From the NCBI GenBank assembly GCA_002792395.1, contig PFOG01000187.1, positions 395 to 6,303 of the forward strand: a stretch of 5,909 nt of DNA. Direction: 5' to 3'. The position numbers and the translations under genes are program-made. The notes below the pieces were generated by a model. The model made no database searches. It saw nothing but the letters and a program-made list of their open reading frames with translations, and was not told where the DNA came from. Source of the DNA: Candidatus Portnoybacteria bacterium CG_4_10_14_0_2_um_filter_44_20. GTDB lineage: Bacteria > Patescibacteriota > Minisyncoccia > Portnoybacterales > GCA-002795985. Position 1 is the stretch's first letter, and each line of letters starts with the position of its first letter. This document shows positions 1 through 5,824 of this stretch, one piece after another.

Positions 1-1
1 A

Positions 2-247
2 GATACAAGTTCTTGCGCGGTTCGGTGGTATAGTGATCTTGCCGCGATACAATCTGCTTCTGGCGTGGGCGGTCTTACGCAGATGAAGCGGGATCCATGG
101 GGCTCGCCTTATGTCTTAGATGAAAATGAACTTGAGGGTGGGGCGTGTAACCATGATTCAATTGAATCTGCTGGTCCAGATGGCGATATCGGAACTGCTG
201 ATGACATGTGGTATCCTGGCGGTATTCCTTTTATCGCTTGCCAATAA
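2..247 (+). CDS. Type II secretion system GspG-like major pseudopilin, C-terminal part (5' truncated)
   Basis: The reading frame is open from base 2 to a TAA at 245-247 and gives the last 81 residues; the N-terminus, with the expected prepilin peptidase site and hydrophobic helix, lies before the window. The visible part has the hallmark RDPWGSPY segment followed by SAGPDGDIGTADD, which matches the C-terminal beta region of GspG-type pseudopilins, where Asp residues of such a loop bind calcium. Three cysteines (in SSCAVRW, GGACNHD and the terminal ACQ) could form a disulfide outside the membrane. Family knowledge: these proteins assemble into a short pseudopilus or type IV pilus-like fibre at the cell envelope; in small-genome Patescibacteria they often belong to a pilus used for attachment or DNA uptake. 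The particular role here is inference. The stop codon lies inside the promoter of the next gene, so this gene probably ends an upstream transcript. Confidence 0.8.
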   Translation, partial: DTSSCAVRWYSDLAAIQSASGVGGLTQMKRDPWGSPYVLDENELEGGACNHDSIESAGPDGDIGTADDMWYPGGIPFIACQ

Positions 248-266
248 AACAAATTGAAATTATAAA
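238..266 (+). promoter_or_regulatory. Putative sigma70-type promoter of tpiA
   Basis: TTGCCA at 238-243 and TATAAA at 261-266 each match five of six consensus bases and are separated by exactly 17 bp. Transcription would begin near 273, leaving a leader of about 22 nt before the ATG at 296. The -35 box overlaps the last codons of the pseudopilin gene, so tpiA is probably a separate transcription unit. Prediction from sequence only. Confidence 0.55.
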
Positions 267-295
267 CCTTAAGAAAATCGGCATAAATACAATCT

Positions 296-1072
296 ATGAC
301 CAAAACCTTAATAATCGCCAATTGGAAGTGTAATCCGGTTTCTGTCGTTGAGGCGAAAAATCTTTTTAAATCTGCCGATGGCGTGGTAAGAAACGCTAAA
401 AACGTTGAGGTGGTGATTTGTTCGCCGTTTGTGTATTTATCTGAGCTTAAAAATGGGCCTAAAGATCAGGGGTCAGGGGTTGCTCTTGGAGCGCAGGATT
501 GTTTTTGGGAACAAAAAGGAGCCTATACCGGCGAGGTGTCGCCTGTGATGCTAAAGAATTTGGGATGCAAATACGTGATTGTCGGCCATTCGGAGCGCAG
601 GAAATATTTTAACGAAACGAACGAATCTGTCAATAAAAAGATCAAGGCGGCTTTTGAAGCCGGGCTAAAGCCGATCTTCTGTGTCGGGGAGAAACATGAC
701 GAGAAAGAAATTATCAAAGAGGTTCTGGAAAAACAGTTGTTTGAGGGCTTGGCTGGCGTGTCTGCCTCAAAAATATCCGACTTAATTATTGCCTATGAGC
801 CGGTTTGGGCGATTAGCTCGGAAGAGGGCGAGTATTGCTCGCCGGAATACGCGTTCAGCGCCAACCTAATTATTAAAAAATTTTTGTTTAAAGAGTATGA
901 CAAGACTGTTGCTGATAAAGCAAGAATCATCTATGGCGGCAGCGTTGACGGCAAAGACGCTGGTTTATACATTAAGGAAGGCAAGCTGGCTGGCGTTTTG
1001 GTCGGGAAGGCAAGTCTAAATGCAATGGAATTTGGGAAAATAATCAAGAGTATGGATGCAATTTCTAGTTAA
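296..1072 (+). CDS. tpiA: Triosephosphate isomerase
   Basis: This cytosolic enzyme interconverts dihydroxyacetone phosphate and glyceraldehyde 3-phosphate in glycolysis. The 258-residue length fits the family (about 250). The TIM-barrel active site is present: Asn9 and Lys11 in ANWKCNP, the electrophilic His98 in GHSERR (97-102), the catalytic base Glu168 in AYEPVWAI (166-173), and the phosphate-binding YGGS (213-216). Some features are unusual. The usual Met after NWK is Cys. The mobile lid after PVWAI reads SSEEGEYC instead of the common GTGKTA and is about two residues longer. The phosphate-binding segment usually written VGGASL is VGKASL (236-241). The ATG at 296 is the natural start because TLIIANWK follows at once; no Shine-Dalgarno sequence precedes it. 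pgk follows 155 bp downstream, giving a glycolytic pair. Identity is secure; the effect of the lid change on activity is unknown. Confidence 0.97.
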   Translation: MTKTLIIANWKCNPVSVVEAKNLFKSADGVVRNAKNVEVVICSPFVYLSELKNGPKDQGSGVALGAQDCFWEQKGAYTGEVSPVMLKNLGCKYVIVGHSERRKYFNETNESVNKKIKAAFEAGLKPIFCVGEKHDEKEIIKEVLEKQLFEGLAGVSASKISDLIIAYEPVWAISSEEGEYCSPEYAFSANLIIKKFLFKEYDKTVADKARIIYGGSVDGKDAGLYIKEGKLAGVLVGKASLNAMEFGKIIKSMDAISS

Positions 1073-1082
1073 TCAGGAATAA

Positions 1083-1225
1083 AATTGATCTAATTGACCA
1101 AATTTCTAATTATTCTAATGAAATCCCAAACACCAGCGCTTAATGTCTAAATTTTCTGAAAATTGGGATTTGGTCATTGAGATTTCTTTAGATTAATTAG
1201 AGCAATTAGAACAATTAGGCTAATT
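1083..1225 (+). repeat. Long imperfect palindrome between tpiA and pgk
   Basis: The left arm (about 1083-1135) and right arm (about 1171-1225) are imperfect reverse complements over roughly 50 bases. Exact sub-matches include AAATCCCAA (1121-1129) with TTGGGATTT (1163-1171) and GACCAAAT (1096-1103) with ATTTGGTC (1168-1175); these compete with the full-length pairing. A small hairpin, AATTTTC-T-GAAAATT (1150-1164), sits at the centre. The right arm ends in three 9-bp units of the form AATTAGNNN (1195-1203, 1204-1212, 1213-1221). No ORF of note lies inside. The element fills nearly the whole gap, ending two bases before the pgk ATG, so in a tpiA-pgk transcript it would fold next to the pgk start. 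It resembles the A/T-rich palindromic interspersed repeats of environmental candidate-phylum genomes; that comparison is from memory. It could alternatively be a transcript-stabilising or attenuating structure. Confidence 0.7.
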
Positions 1226-1227
1226 CC

Positions 1228-2388
1228 ATGAAATCTATCCGTGACATAAATGTCTCTAATAAGCGCGTTTTGGTTCGTGTTGATTTTAACGTTACCTTAG
1301 ACAAGCAGGGTAATATAGTTGATGATTTTCGGATTAAGGCGATCTTGCCGACGATAGAATATTTAATCGAAAATCATGCCAAAGTTATTTTGATGTCGCA
1401 TCTTGGAAAACCGGACGGACAGGTGGTAGAAGGTTTGAGATTGGATCCGGTGAGGGAAAAATTAGCGCAATATCTTAATTTGCCGATTATCAAAACTCAA
1501 GACTGTATTGGCGAGGCGATCGTAGAGCAAGTGCTTAAGTTGCTTCCCGGAGAAGTTTTGCTTCTGGAAAACTTAAGATTTCACAAAGAAGAAGAAGCTA
1601 ACGATAACAAGTTTGCCGGGGAATTGGCAAGGCTGGGCGAAGTTTATGTCAACGACGCTTTTGCGGTTTCTCATCGCAAGCATGCGTCGGTGGTGGCTAT
1701 TGTGAAGCACTTGCCCGCTTATGCCGGTTTGATTTCGGAAAAAGAGATAAGAATTTTAAGTGAGGTTTTGGAAGATCCGCCGCGGCCCCTAGCGGTAATA
1801 ATCGGTGGCGCCAAGATCTCGACTAAAATTAAACTGATTAAGCGTTTTCTCGGTTTTGCCGATAATATATTATTAGGTGGAGCTTTGGCCAACACGGTTT
1901 TGCGCGCGCAGGGGATGGCAATCGGCAAATCGCTTATTGAGGAGGAGATGGTTGGCGAAGTCAAAAGTTTGCGGCTGACCGATACTAAGTTGCATATTCC
2001 TGTTGATACGGTTGTGTCGGCCGATAAGACGGGCAAGGGGAAGATGGGGGTGGCGCCGGTAGGAAAAATCGGCGGCGACGAATTAATTTTGGATATCGGG
2101 CCGGAAACCGAAAAACTTTTTGGCGAAGTGATTAAGAGTGCCAAAACTGTTATTTGGAACGGGCCAATGGGATTATTTGAGGTCGAGCAATTCGAGCACG
2201 GAACCGACGCGGTTGCCCGGGCGATTATCAGTTGTTCCTGCCGTTCGGTTGTTGGCGGCGGGGAAACCACGGCTTTTTTGGCTAAACATGGTTGGGTTGA
2301 TAAATTTTTTCATGTTTCAACCGGCGGCGGAGCGATGCTGGAATTTTTAGCCGGCGAAAAATTGCCGGGAATCGAGGCGTTGAAGTAA
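1228..2388 (+). CDS. pgk: Phosphoglycerate kinase
   Basis: This cytosolic enzyme transfers phosphate between 1,3-bisphosphoglycerate and ADP, a substrate-level ATP-forming step of glycolysis. At 386 residues it is full length (E. coli 387). N-domain substrate motifs: RVDFNVTL (17-24), SHLGKP (57-62), LLENLRFHKEE (112-122) and NDAFAVSHRKHAS (142-154). C-domain nucleotide motifs: IIGGAKISTKI (191-201), IWNGPMGLFE (309-318), GGGETTAFLAKHG (343-355) and HVSTGGGAMLEFLAG (362-376). Small differences from the usual form are Thr for Pro in RVDFNVPL and Lys for Arg in SHLGRP. The ATG at 1228 starts the conserved SIRDINVSNKRVLVRVDFN opening; upstream there is only a weak TAGG eight bases away. It lies behind tpiA with a palindrome in between and no clear promoter of its own, so co-transcription with tpiA is likely. 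Confidence 0.98.
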   Translation: MKSIRDINVSNKRVLVRVDFNVTLDKQGNIVDDFRIKAILPTIEYLIENHAKVILMSHLGKPDGQVVEGLRLDPVREKLAQYLNLPIIKTQDCIGEAIVEQVLKLLPGEVLLLENLRFHKEEEANDNKFAGELARLGEVYVNDAFAVSHRKHASVVAIVKHLPAYAGLISEKEIRILSEVLEDPPRPLAVIIGGAKISTKIKLIKRFLGFADNILLGGALANTVLRAQGMAIGKSLIEEEMVGEVKSLRLTDTKLHIPVDTVVSADKTGKGKMGVAPVGKIGGDELILDIGPETEKLFGEVIKSAKTVIWNGPMGLFEVEQFEHGTDAVARAIISCSCRSVVGGGETTAFLAKHGWVDKFFHVSTGGGAMLEFLAGEKLPGIEALK

Positions 2389-2390
2389 GA

Positions 2391-2454
2391 ATTAGGATTT
2401 ATGATTTACGATTCAAGTTAATTTATCGTCATTTTGAACAAAGCGGAGAATCTG
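2391..2454 (+). repeat. Degenerate interspersed repeat fragments in the pgk downstream gap
   Basis: The non-coding gap 2389-2510 contains two repeat-like pieces. At 2396-2416 there are three 7-bp units: GATTTAT, GATTTAC, GATTCAA. At 2427-2454 the run beginning CGTCATTTTGAAC and continuing AAAGCGGAGAATCTG looks like a decayed copy of the CGTCATTCTGA...GCGAAGAATCT element common between genes of environmental bacteria; that resemblance is recalled, not searched. No factor-independent terminator and no convincing promoter is seen in the rest of the gap. Confidence 0.45.
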
Positions 2455-2510
2455 TTAATCGGAATCTTTGTATATGGTATTTTTCGTTTTGGGCTCGATG
2501 ATGAAAAAAA

Positions 2511-2954
2511 GTGGAATCAGATATTTCAAAAGAGAATATTGAACCGGCCACTGAAGCCGATCGAGAGTTGAAGTCTTTCAAATTATACCATGGCCCAAAA
2601 GCGCCCTTGTTAATAAAGATATTCGCTGGACTAATGTGGTTCGGCGCCGGCCTAATGATATTAGAAGGTGTTGTCGGATTGGTATTTTTCTCTTTTTCGC
2701 CGATTCAGAGTTTCTTGGTGCTTGGTTTGGGTCTTTACGCCGCTTATGCCGGTAAATTAATGTTTGACGCTAAGCGCAAAGCTATTTATTTCGTTTCGGT
2801 ATTTGTTGGTATATTGCTGATAGCAGGGTTCATAAGTTTATTTTCAACGGGGTTGAGCAATATTTCGATAAGCGATGAAAGCATAATTTCGATTCTTTAT
2901 GGCTTGCTTTTAGTCCTAATTATTCTTAAATACCGCGACAGTTTTGTTAATTGA
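2511..2954 (+). CDS. Hypothetical membrane protein with four predicted transmembrane segments
   Basis: I do not recognise a family. The 147-residue product has a polar, acidic N-terminus (about 1-30) and four hydrophobic segments at roughly 33-60, 64-85, 91-113 and 124-140. Positive residues (Lys30, Lys36, the FDAKRK turn at 85-90 and LKYRD near the C-terminus) favour both termini and the middle loop being cytoplasmic. There are no cysteines, catalytic motifs or signal peptide cleavage site. The start is GTG at 2511, forced by an in-frame TGA at 2502-2504; the next in-frame ATG lies inside the first membrane segment. Just upstream an ATGATG at 2498-2503 is followed by seven A residues in another frame: one A fewer would give a product beginning MMKKVESD. 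No Shine-Dalgarno sequence is seen. The gene ends 33 bp before recJ, whose possible promoter overlaps its 3' end. Confidence 0.7.
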   Translation: MESDISKENIEPATEADRELKSFKLYHGPKAPLLIKIFAGLMWFGAGLMILEGVVGLVFFSFSPIQSFLVLGLGLYAAYAGKLMFDAKRKAIYFVSVFVGILLIAGFISLFSTGLSNISISDESIISILYGLLLVLIILKYRDSFVN

Positions 2955-2972
2955 TTTTAAGCGGGTTATAAA
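2944..2972 (+). promoter_or_regulatory. Possible promoter of recJ-rnhA
   Basis: TTGTTA at 2944-2949 (four of six consensus bases) and TATAAA at 2967-2972 (five of six) are spaced by 17 bp. Transcription would begin near 2979, only about nine bases before the recJ ATG, giving an almost leaderless mRNA, which fits the absence of a Shine-Dalgarno sequence there. The A/T-rich context raises the chance of a false match. Confidence 0.35.
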
Positions 2973-2987
2973 AAGTAGATTTTTAAA

Positions 2988-4838
2988 ATGCGCTGGAACA
3001 TTAAATCCAAAGTGCCGGAGACATTCATCAAAAAGTTTCCTGAGTATCCGCCGCTGGTTTTACAGCTTTTGTATGACCGGGGGCTGGACACCCAGGAAAA
3101 GATAGATGAATTCTTTAATCCAGATTATTTGGGGGATCTCCACGATCCTTTTTTGATGTTGGGGATGAAAGAGGCGGTGGGGAAAATTTTGAAAGCAATT
3201 GCCAGAAGGGAAAAAATTGTGGTGTTTGCTGATTATGATTGCGACGGCATTTGCGGAGGCGTTATTCTAGAGAGTGTTCTAAAAGTTTTGGGCGCCAATC
3301 TGGGTAATATTTATATTCCCGACAGACATATTGAGGGTTTTGGCTTAAATAAAAAAGCCATTGAAGAGATAAAGGAGCAGGGGGCTAATTTGATCATTAC
3401 GGTTGATTGCGGGATAACGAATAGGGAAGAAGCACAGTTAGCCGAAGAACTGGGTATGGAAGTTATTATTACTGACCATCATGAAGAGGTGGTTGGAAAA
3501 AAGCCAGAGACTATAGTTGTCGATCCCCACCAGAGAGGCGATAAATACCCATTTCGTGAATTAGCCGGAGCTGGCGTGGCCTTTAAGCTTGTCCAGGCGC
3601 TTCGACAAGGACATTCGGCTGAGCTCAGTCGAAGCCCTCAGGGTAAACTATCTCCCGAAAATGGACTTGCCAATGGCAATAAAATTCCTGATGGCTGGGA
3701 AAAGTGGCTTTTGGATTTAGTCGCTTTGGCAACGGTGGCCGACATGGTTCCGTTGTTGGGCGAAAATAGAACAATTGTTAAATATGGCTTAGTTGTCTTG
3801 GCTCAAACAAAGCGATCCGGTTTAAGGGCATTGATGAGGGCGGCAAGGCTTAATCCGGTCTTGAAAAAAAAGGCGACTATTGATGCCGCGAGCATGGACA
3901 AGATGGTCTCGCACATCGAGACTGGCCGGTATTCATTCTTCACCAATTTAAGCGGCCATACTTTGGGATTTATTTTGGGTCCGCGGATTAATGTGGCCTC
4001 AAGTTTGGCGCACGCTAATATCGCCTATGAGCTTCTGGCAACAGACATGGAGGACGAGGCGGAAAGGATTGCCAACCAATTAGAAGAAATTAACCGTTCA
4101 AAGTATGAGCTGATAGAAAAAATAATCTTTGACGCCGAAGAAAAGCTGAAAGAAAAGCCAATGGGCAAAATAATTTTTGAGGCAAGCGACAAATGGCCGA
4201 TTGGTGTTGTTCGATGGGCGGCTCAACGCTTGAAAGATAAATATGGCCGTCCGGCTTTTCTGTTTAATATCACCGACGGCCAAGCCAAGGGATCTATCCG
4301 GAGCATACCGCAATTTAATGTTGTCGAAGCGATGGAGCAGTGCGGTGAGTTGTTGGAAAAATTTGGCGGACATCCTTGTTCTGCCGGTTGTCGGCTGGCC
4401 GAAGAGAATTTGGATAAATTTAAAGCGTGTCTGGAAAAGATCGCCGAGGAAAAATTAAAAGACGGCGATCTGGAGCCGACGCTTGATATAGATTATCAAG
4501 CCCAGGCAAGCGATGTTGATTGGCGGATCTGCGATCTGGTTCAAGGCTTTGCTCCTTTTGGCCAAGCTAATCCAAGTCCCTCATTTCTATTATCGGGTGC
4601 GGAAATAGCCGGCCTTAAAACGGTAGGCAATGGTGATAAACATCTAAAAATGGAATTGAAATTGAAAATTGACGGCGGAGAAAAGAAAATCGGGGCGATC
4701 GGTTTTAATCACGGAATAAAATGTGAGGAGTTAAAAATAAATGATAAGGTGGATATAGTTTTTGAGTTTTTGGTCAATGAATGGAACGGAAACAGAGAAT
4801 TAGAGCTCAAAATAATTGATATCAAACAAAAAATCTAA
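2988..4838 (+). CDS. recJ: Single-stranded-DNA-specific exonuclease RecJ
   Basis: RecJ degrades single-stranded DNA 5' to 3' in recombination, mismatch and base-excision repair; it is a cytosolic metal-dependent DHH-family nuclease. All parts are seen in the 616 residues (E. coli 577). DHH domain: ADYDCDG (81-87), TVDCGITN (138-145), TDHHE (162-166), VVDPHQ (177-182), AGAGVAFK (193-200) and DLVALATVADMVPL (243-256). DHHA1 region: LGFILGPRIN (326-335), a helical linker at about 352-392, GVVRWAAQRLKDKYGRP (406-422) and the FGGHPCSAG loop (459-467). The C-terminal OB-fold region begins near GFAPFGQANPSPSF (520-533). Oddities: residues about 205-235 come partly from a palindromic repeat; residues about 292-322 form an extra segment; and RINVASSL replaces the usual RINAAGRL. 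The ATG at 2988 gives the normal N-terminus for such proteins, without a Shine-Dalgarno sequence. rnhA follows after 9 bp, implying co-transcription. Confidence 0.95.
   Translation: MRWNIKSKVPETFIKKFPEYPPLVLQLLYDRGLDTQEKIDEFFNPDYLGDLHDPFLMLGMKEAVGKILKAIARREKIVVFADYDCDGICGGVILESVLKVLGANLGNIYIPDRHIEGFGLNKKAIEEIKEQGANLIITVDCGITNREEAQLAEELGMEVIITDHHEEVVGKKPETIVVDPHQRGDKYPFRELAGAGVAFKLVQALRQGHSAELSRSPQGKLSPENGLANGNKIPDGWEKWLLDLVALATVADMVPLLGENRTIVKYGLVVLAQTKRSGLRALMRAARLNPVLKKKATIDAASMDKMVSHIETGRYSFFTNLSGHTLGFILGPRINVASSLAHANIAYELLATDMEDEAERIANQLEEINRSKYELIEKIIFDAEEKLKEKPMGKIIFEASDKWPIGVVRWAAQRLKDKYGRPAFLFNITDGQAKGSIRSIPQFNVVEAMEQCGELLEKFGGHPCSAGCRLAEENLDKFKACLEKIAEEKLKDGDLEPTLDIDYQAQASDVDWRICDLVQGFAPFGQANPSPSFLLSGAEIAGLKTVGNGDKHLKMELKLKIDGGEKKIGAIGFNHGIKCEELKINDKVDIVFEFLVNEWNGNRELELKIIDIKQKI
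3599..3649 (+). repeat. Palindromic repeat element carried in frame within recJ
   Basis: GCTTCGAC (3599-3606) and GTCGAAGC (3628-3635) are perfect 8-bp inverted arms. Between them lies a second palindrome, CTGAGCTCAG (3619-3628), and the tail continues CCCTCAGGGT. The sequence resembles the TTCGAC...CTGAGC...GTCGAA repeats scattered in many environmental bacterial genomes (recalled, not searched). Here it is translated as LRQGHSAELSRSPQGK (residues 205-220), between the conserved VQAL and WEKWLLDL segments of the DHH domain. The right border is uncertain. Confidence 0.6.
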
Positions 4839-4847
4839 CTAATTTTT

Positions 4848-5291
4848 ATGAAACTAATTATCTATACCGATGGCGGTTCGCGCGGAAATCCCGGACCGTC
4901 GGGGGTCGGGGTTGTGATCTGTGGCGAAAAGGGCGGGGCGCTCAAAAAATACGCCGAATGTCTGGGGCAGAAAACAAACAACGAGGCCGAATACGAAGCG
5001 GTTATTTTGGCGTTGAAAAAAGTTAAGGCGCTATACGGCAAGGGAAAAATAAAAGCAGCGGCAATAGAGGTGCGGAGCGATTCAGAGCTGATAGTAAAGC
5101 AGTTAAACCACGAATATAAACTTGAGCAGGAACATCTGCAGAAATTATTTATACAAGTCTGGAATTTAATGCTTGATTTCGGCGAGGTTAAATTTCGCCA
5201 TATACCGCGGGAACAAAACCGGGAAGCGGATAAATTGGTAAACAAATGTTTAGACGGGCAGGTTCGGCCAAAGTCCCTACCAGGATTTTGA
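4848..5291 (+). CDS. rnhA: Ribonuclease HI family protein (type 1 RNase H)
   Basis: RNase HI cuts the RNA strand of RNA-DNA hybrids, removing primers and R-loops with two metal ions in the cytosol. The 147-residue protein is one RNase H fold with the four acidic residues in place: Asp8 in YTDGGSRGNPGP (6-17), Glu48 in TNNEAEYEA (43-51), Asp78 in VRSDSEL (75-81) and Asp128 in NREADKL (124-130); His118 in RHIPREQN may be the helper histidine. The TNNEAEYEA and SRGNPGPSG forms are closer to the short RNase HI-like group of Bacillus and archaeal proteins (RVT_3 type) than to E. coli RnhA, and no separate hybrid-binding domain is present. The family is certain; the exact symbol is a convention. 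The ATG at 4848 starts directly at the first beta strand, 9 bp after recJ and without a Shine-Dalgarno sequence, suggesting coupling to the recJ transcript. Confidence 0.93.
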   Translation: MKLIIYTDGGSRGNPGPSGVGVVICGEKGGALKKYAECLGQKTNNEAEYEAVILALKKVKALYGKGKIKAAAIEVRSDSELIVKQLNHEYKLEQEHLQKLFIQVWNLMLDFGEVKFRHIPREQNREADKLVNKCLDGQVRPKSLPGF

Positions 5292-5295
5292 GAGC

Positions 5296-5324
5296 TTGAC
5301 CAAAACACGATTAGCTGTTATTAT
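5296..5324 (+). promoter_or_regulatory. Predicted strong sigma70-type promoter of rnpB
   Basis: TTGACC at 5296-5301 and TATTAT at 5319-5324 each match five of six consensus bases with the ideal 17-bp spacer. The -35 box begins five bases after the rnhA stop. Initiation near 5331 would leave about 15 nt before the P1 helix of RNase P RNA, as expected for a stable RNA gene with its own promoter. Confidence 0.65.
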
Positions 5325-5345
5325 TGATTACGTCGACAAGTTCTT

Positions 5346-5824
5346 AATAAGGAGCAAGTAAGTGAGACAATCGCCCCGCAATACTGCGGGGAGGAAAGTC
5401 CGGACACTCCCCCGTAATTTTTGCGGGGAGCCGGGTAGCGGCTCCGACGCGCGAAAAAGGTCGGAGCCCCGACTTTCGGCGAAAGCCGAAACGTCGGGGG
5501 TAACGCCAGCACGCCGCAAGGCGAGAGATGCGAACAGAGACGGTTTAATCCGAAAGGATTAGACTATCCTGAGTAAAATCAGGATAAGCCTTTGGAATAA
5601 ATTCGGGGCTTGCTCCGAGCGAAGCCGAAGGGTGAAACGGCTAAATTCTTACCCGAGTGCAAGGTTAAACCTATGAGATATAAAGCTTTTATCTCATAGA
5701 CGAAAAGTAGACCGCTTGAGCTCAGCGGTAACGTTGGGCCCAGATAGATGATTGTCTCCCCGCAATCCGCCGTTTGGCGGATGCGGGGAACAGAATCCGG
5801 CTTACGGCTTGCTTGCTCCTTATT
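5346..5824 (+). ncRNA. rnpB: RNase P RNA (catalytic RNA subunit)
   Basis: This ribozyme, with the RnpA protein, removes 5' leaders from tRNA precursors. The conserved regions occur in order: GAGGAAAGTCCGGAC (5391-5405), GATGCGAACAGAGAC (5528-5542), CCCGAGTGCAAGG around 5652-5664, CGCTTGAGC...AGATAGATGATTGTC up to 5756, and ACAGAATCCGGCTTAC (5790-5805). Ends are set by a perfect 13-bp P1 helix (5346-5358 with 5812-5824). P2 is GAGACAATC/GATTGTCTC (5364-5372 with 5750-5758), and P3 is CCCCGCA-ATAC-TGCGGGG (5374-5391). Further hairpins: 5410-5428; 5440-5468; 5467-5499 with a GAAA loop (shares two bases with the previous one, so one of them must shift); CGCC-GCAA-GGCG (5512-5523); 5546-5561 with a GAAA loop; 5565-5586; 5671-5699; and a P19-like stem at 5758-5788. 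At about 479 nt it is long (E. coli 377 nt) because of peripheral stems. Class A or B assignment was not attempted. Small ORFs across it on either strand are spurious. Confidence 0.95.
5758..5788 (+). other. P19-like hairpin within RNase P RNA
   Basis: CCCCGCA (5758-5764), an unpaired A, TCCGCC (5766-5771), loop GTTT, GGCGGA (5776-5781) and TGCGGGG (5782-5788) make a 13-bp stem between the 3' strands of P2 and P4. That is where some bacterial RNase P RNAs carry helix P19, and where E. coli has only a few bases. Its outer seven base pairs are identical to those of P3. Confidence 0.65.

Noticed and set aside
1719..2270. 183-codon ORF on the minus strand inside pgk
   Set aside because: It lies wholly within the conserved pgk sequence and its Pro/Ser/Ile-rich product is typical of an antisense shadow.
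2389..2510. Factor-independent terminator after pgk
   Set aside because: No G/C-rich hairpin followed by a T-run could be found; only degenerate repeats are visible.
4862..5308. 148-codon ORF on the minus strand opposite rnhA
   Set aside because: It mirrors the RNase HI gene, whose catalytic residues are all present on the plus strand; the minus-strand product is Ser/Phe/Pro-rich without motifs.
5437..5473. A separate riboswitch or small RNA with strong hairpins
   Set aside because: These hairpins lie between the conserved RNase P RNA regions and are explained as peripheral helices of rnpB.
5362..5562. Small ORFs on both strands between 5321 and 5875
   Set aside because: They overlap the RNase P RNA gene and its 3' repeats, have no recognisable protein features, and conflict with the clear RNA structure.
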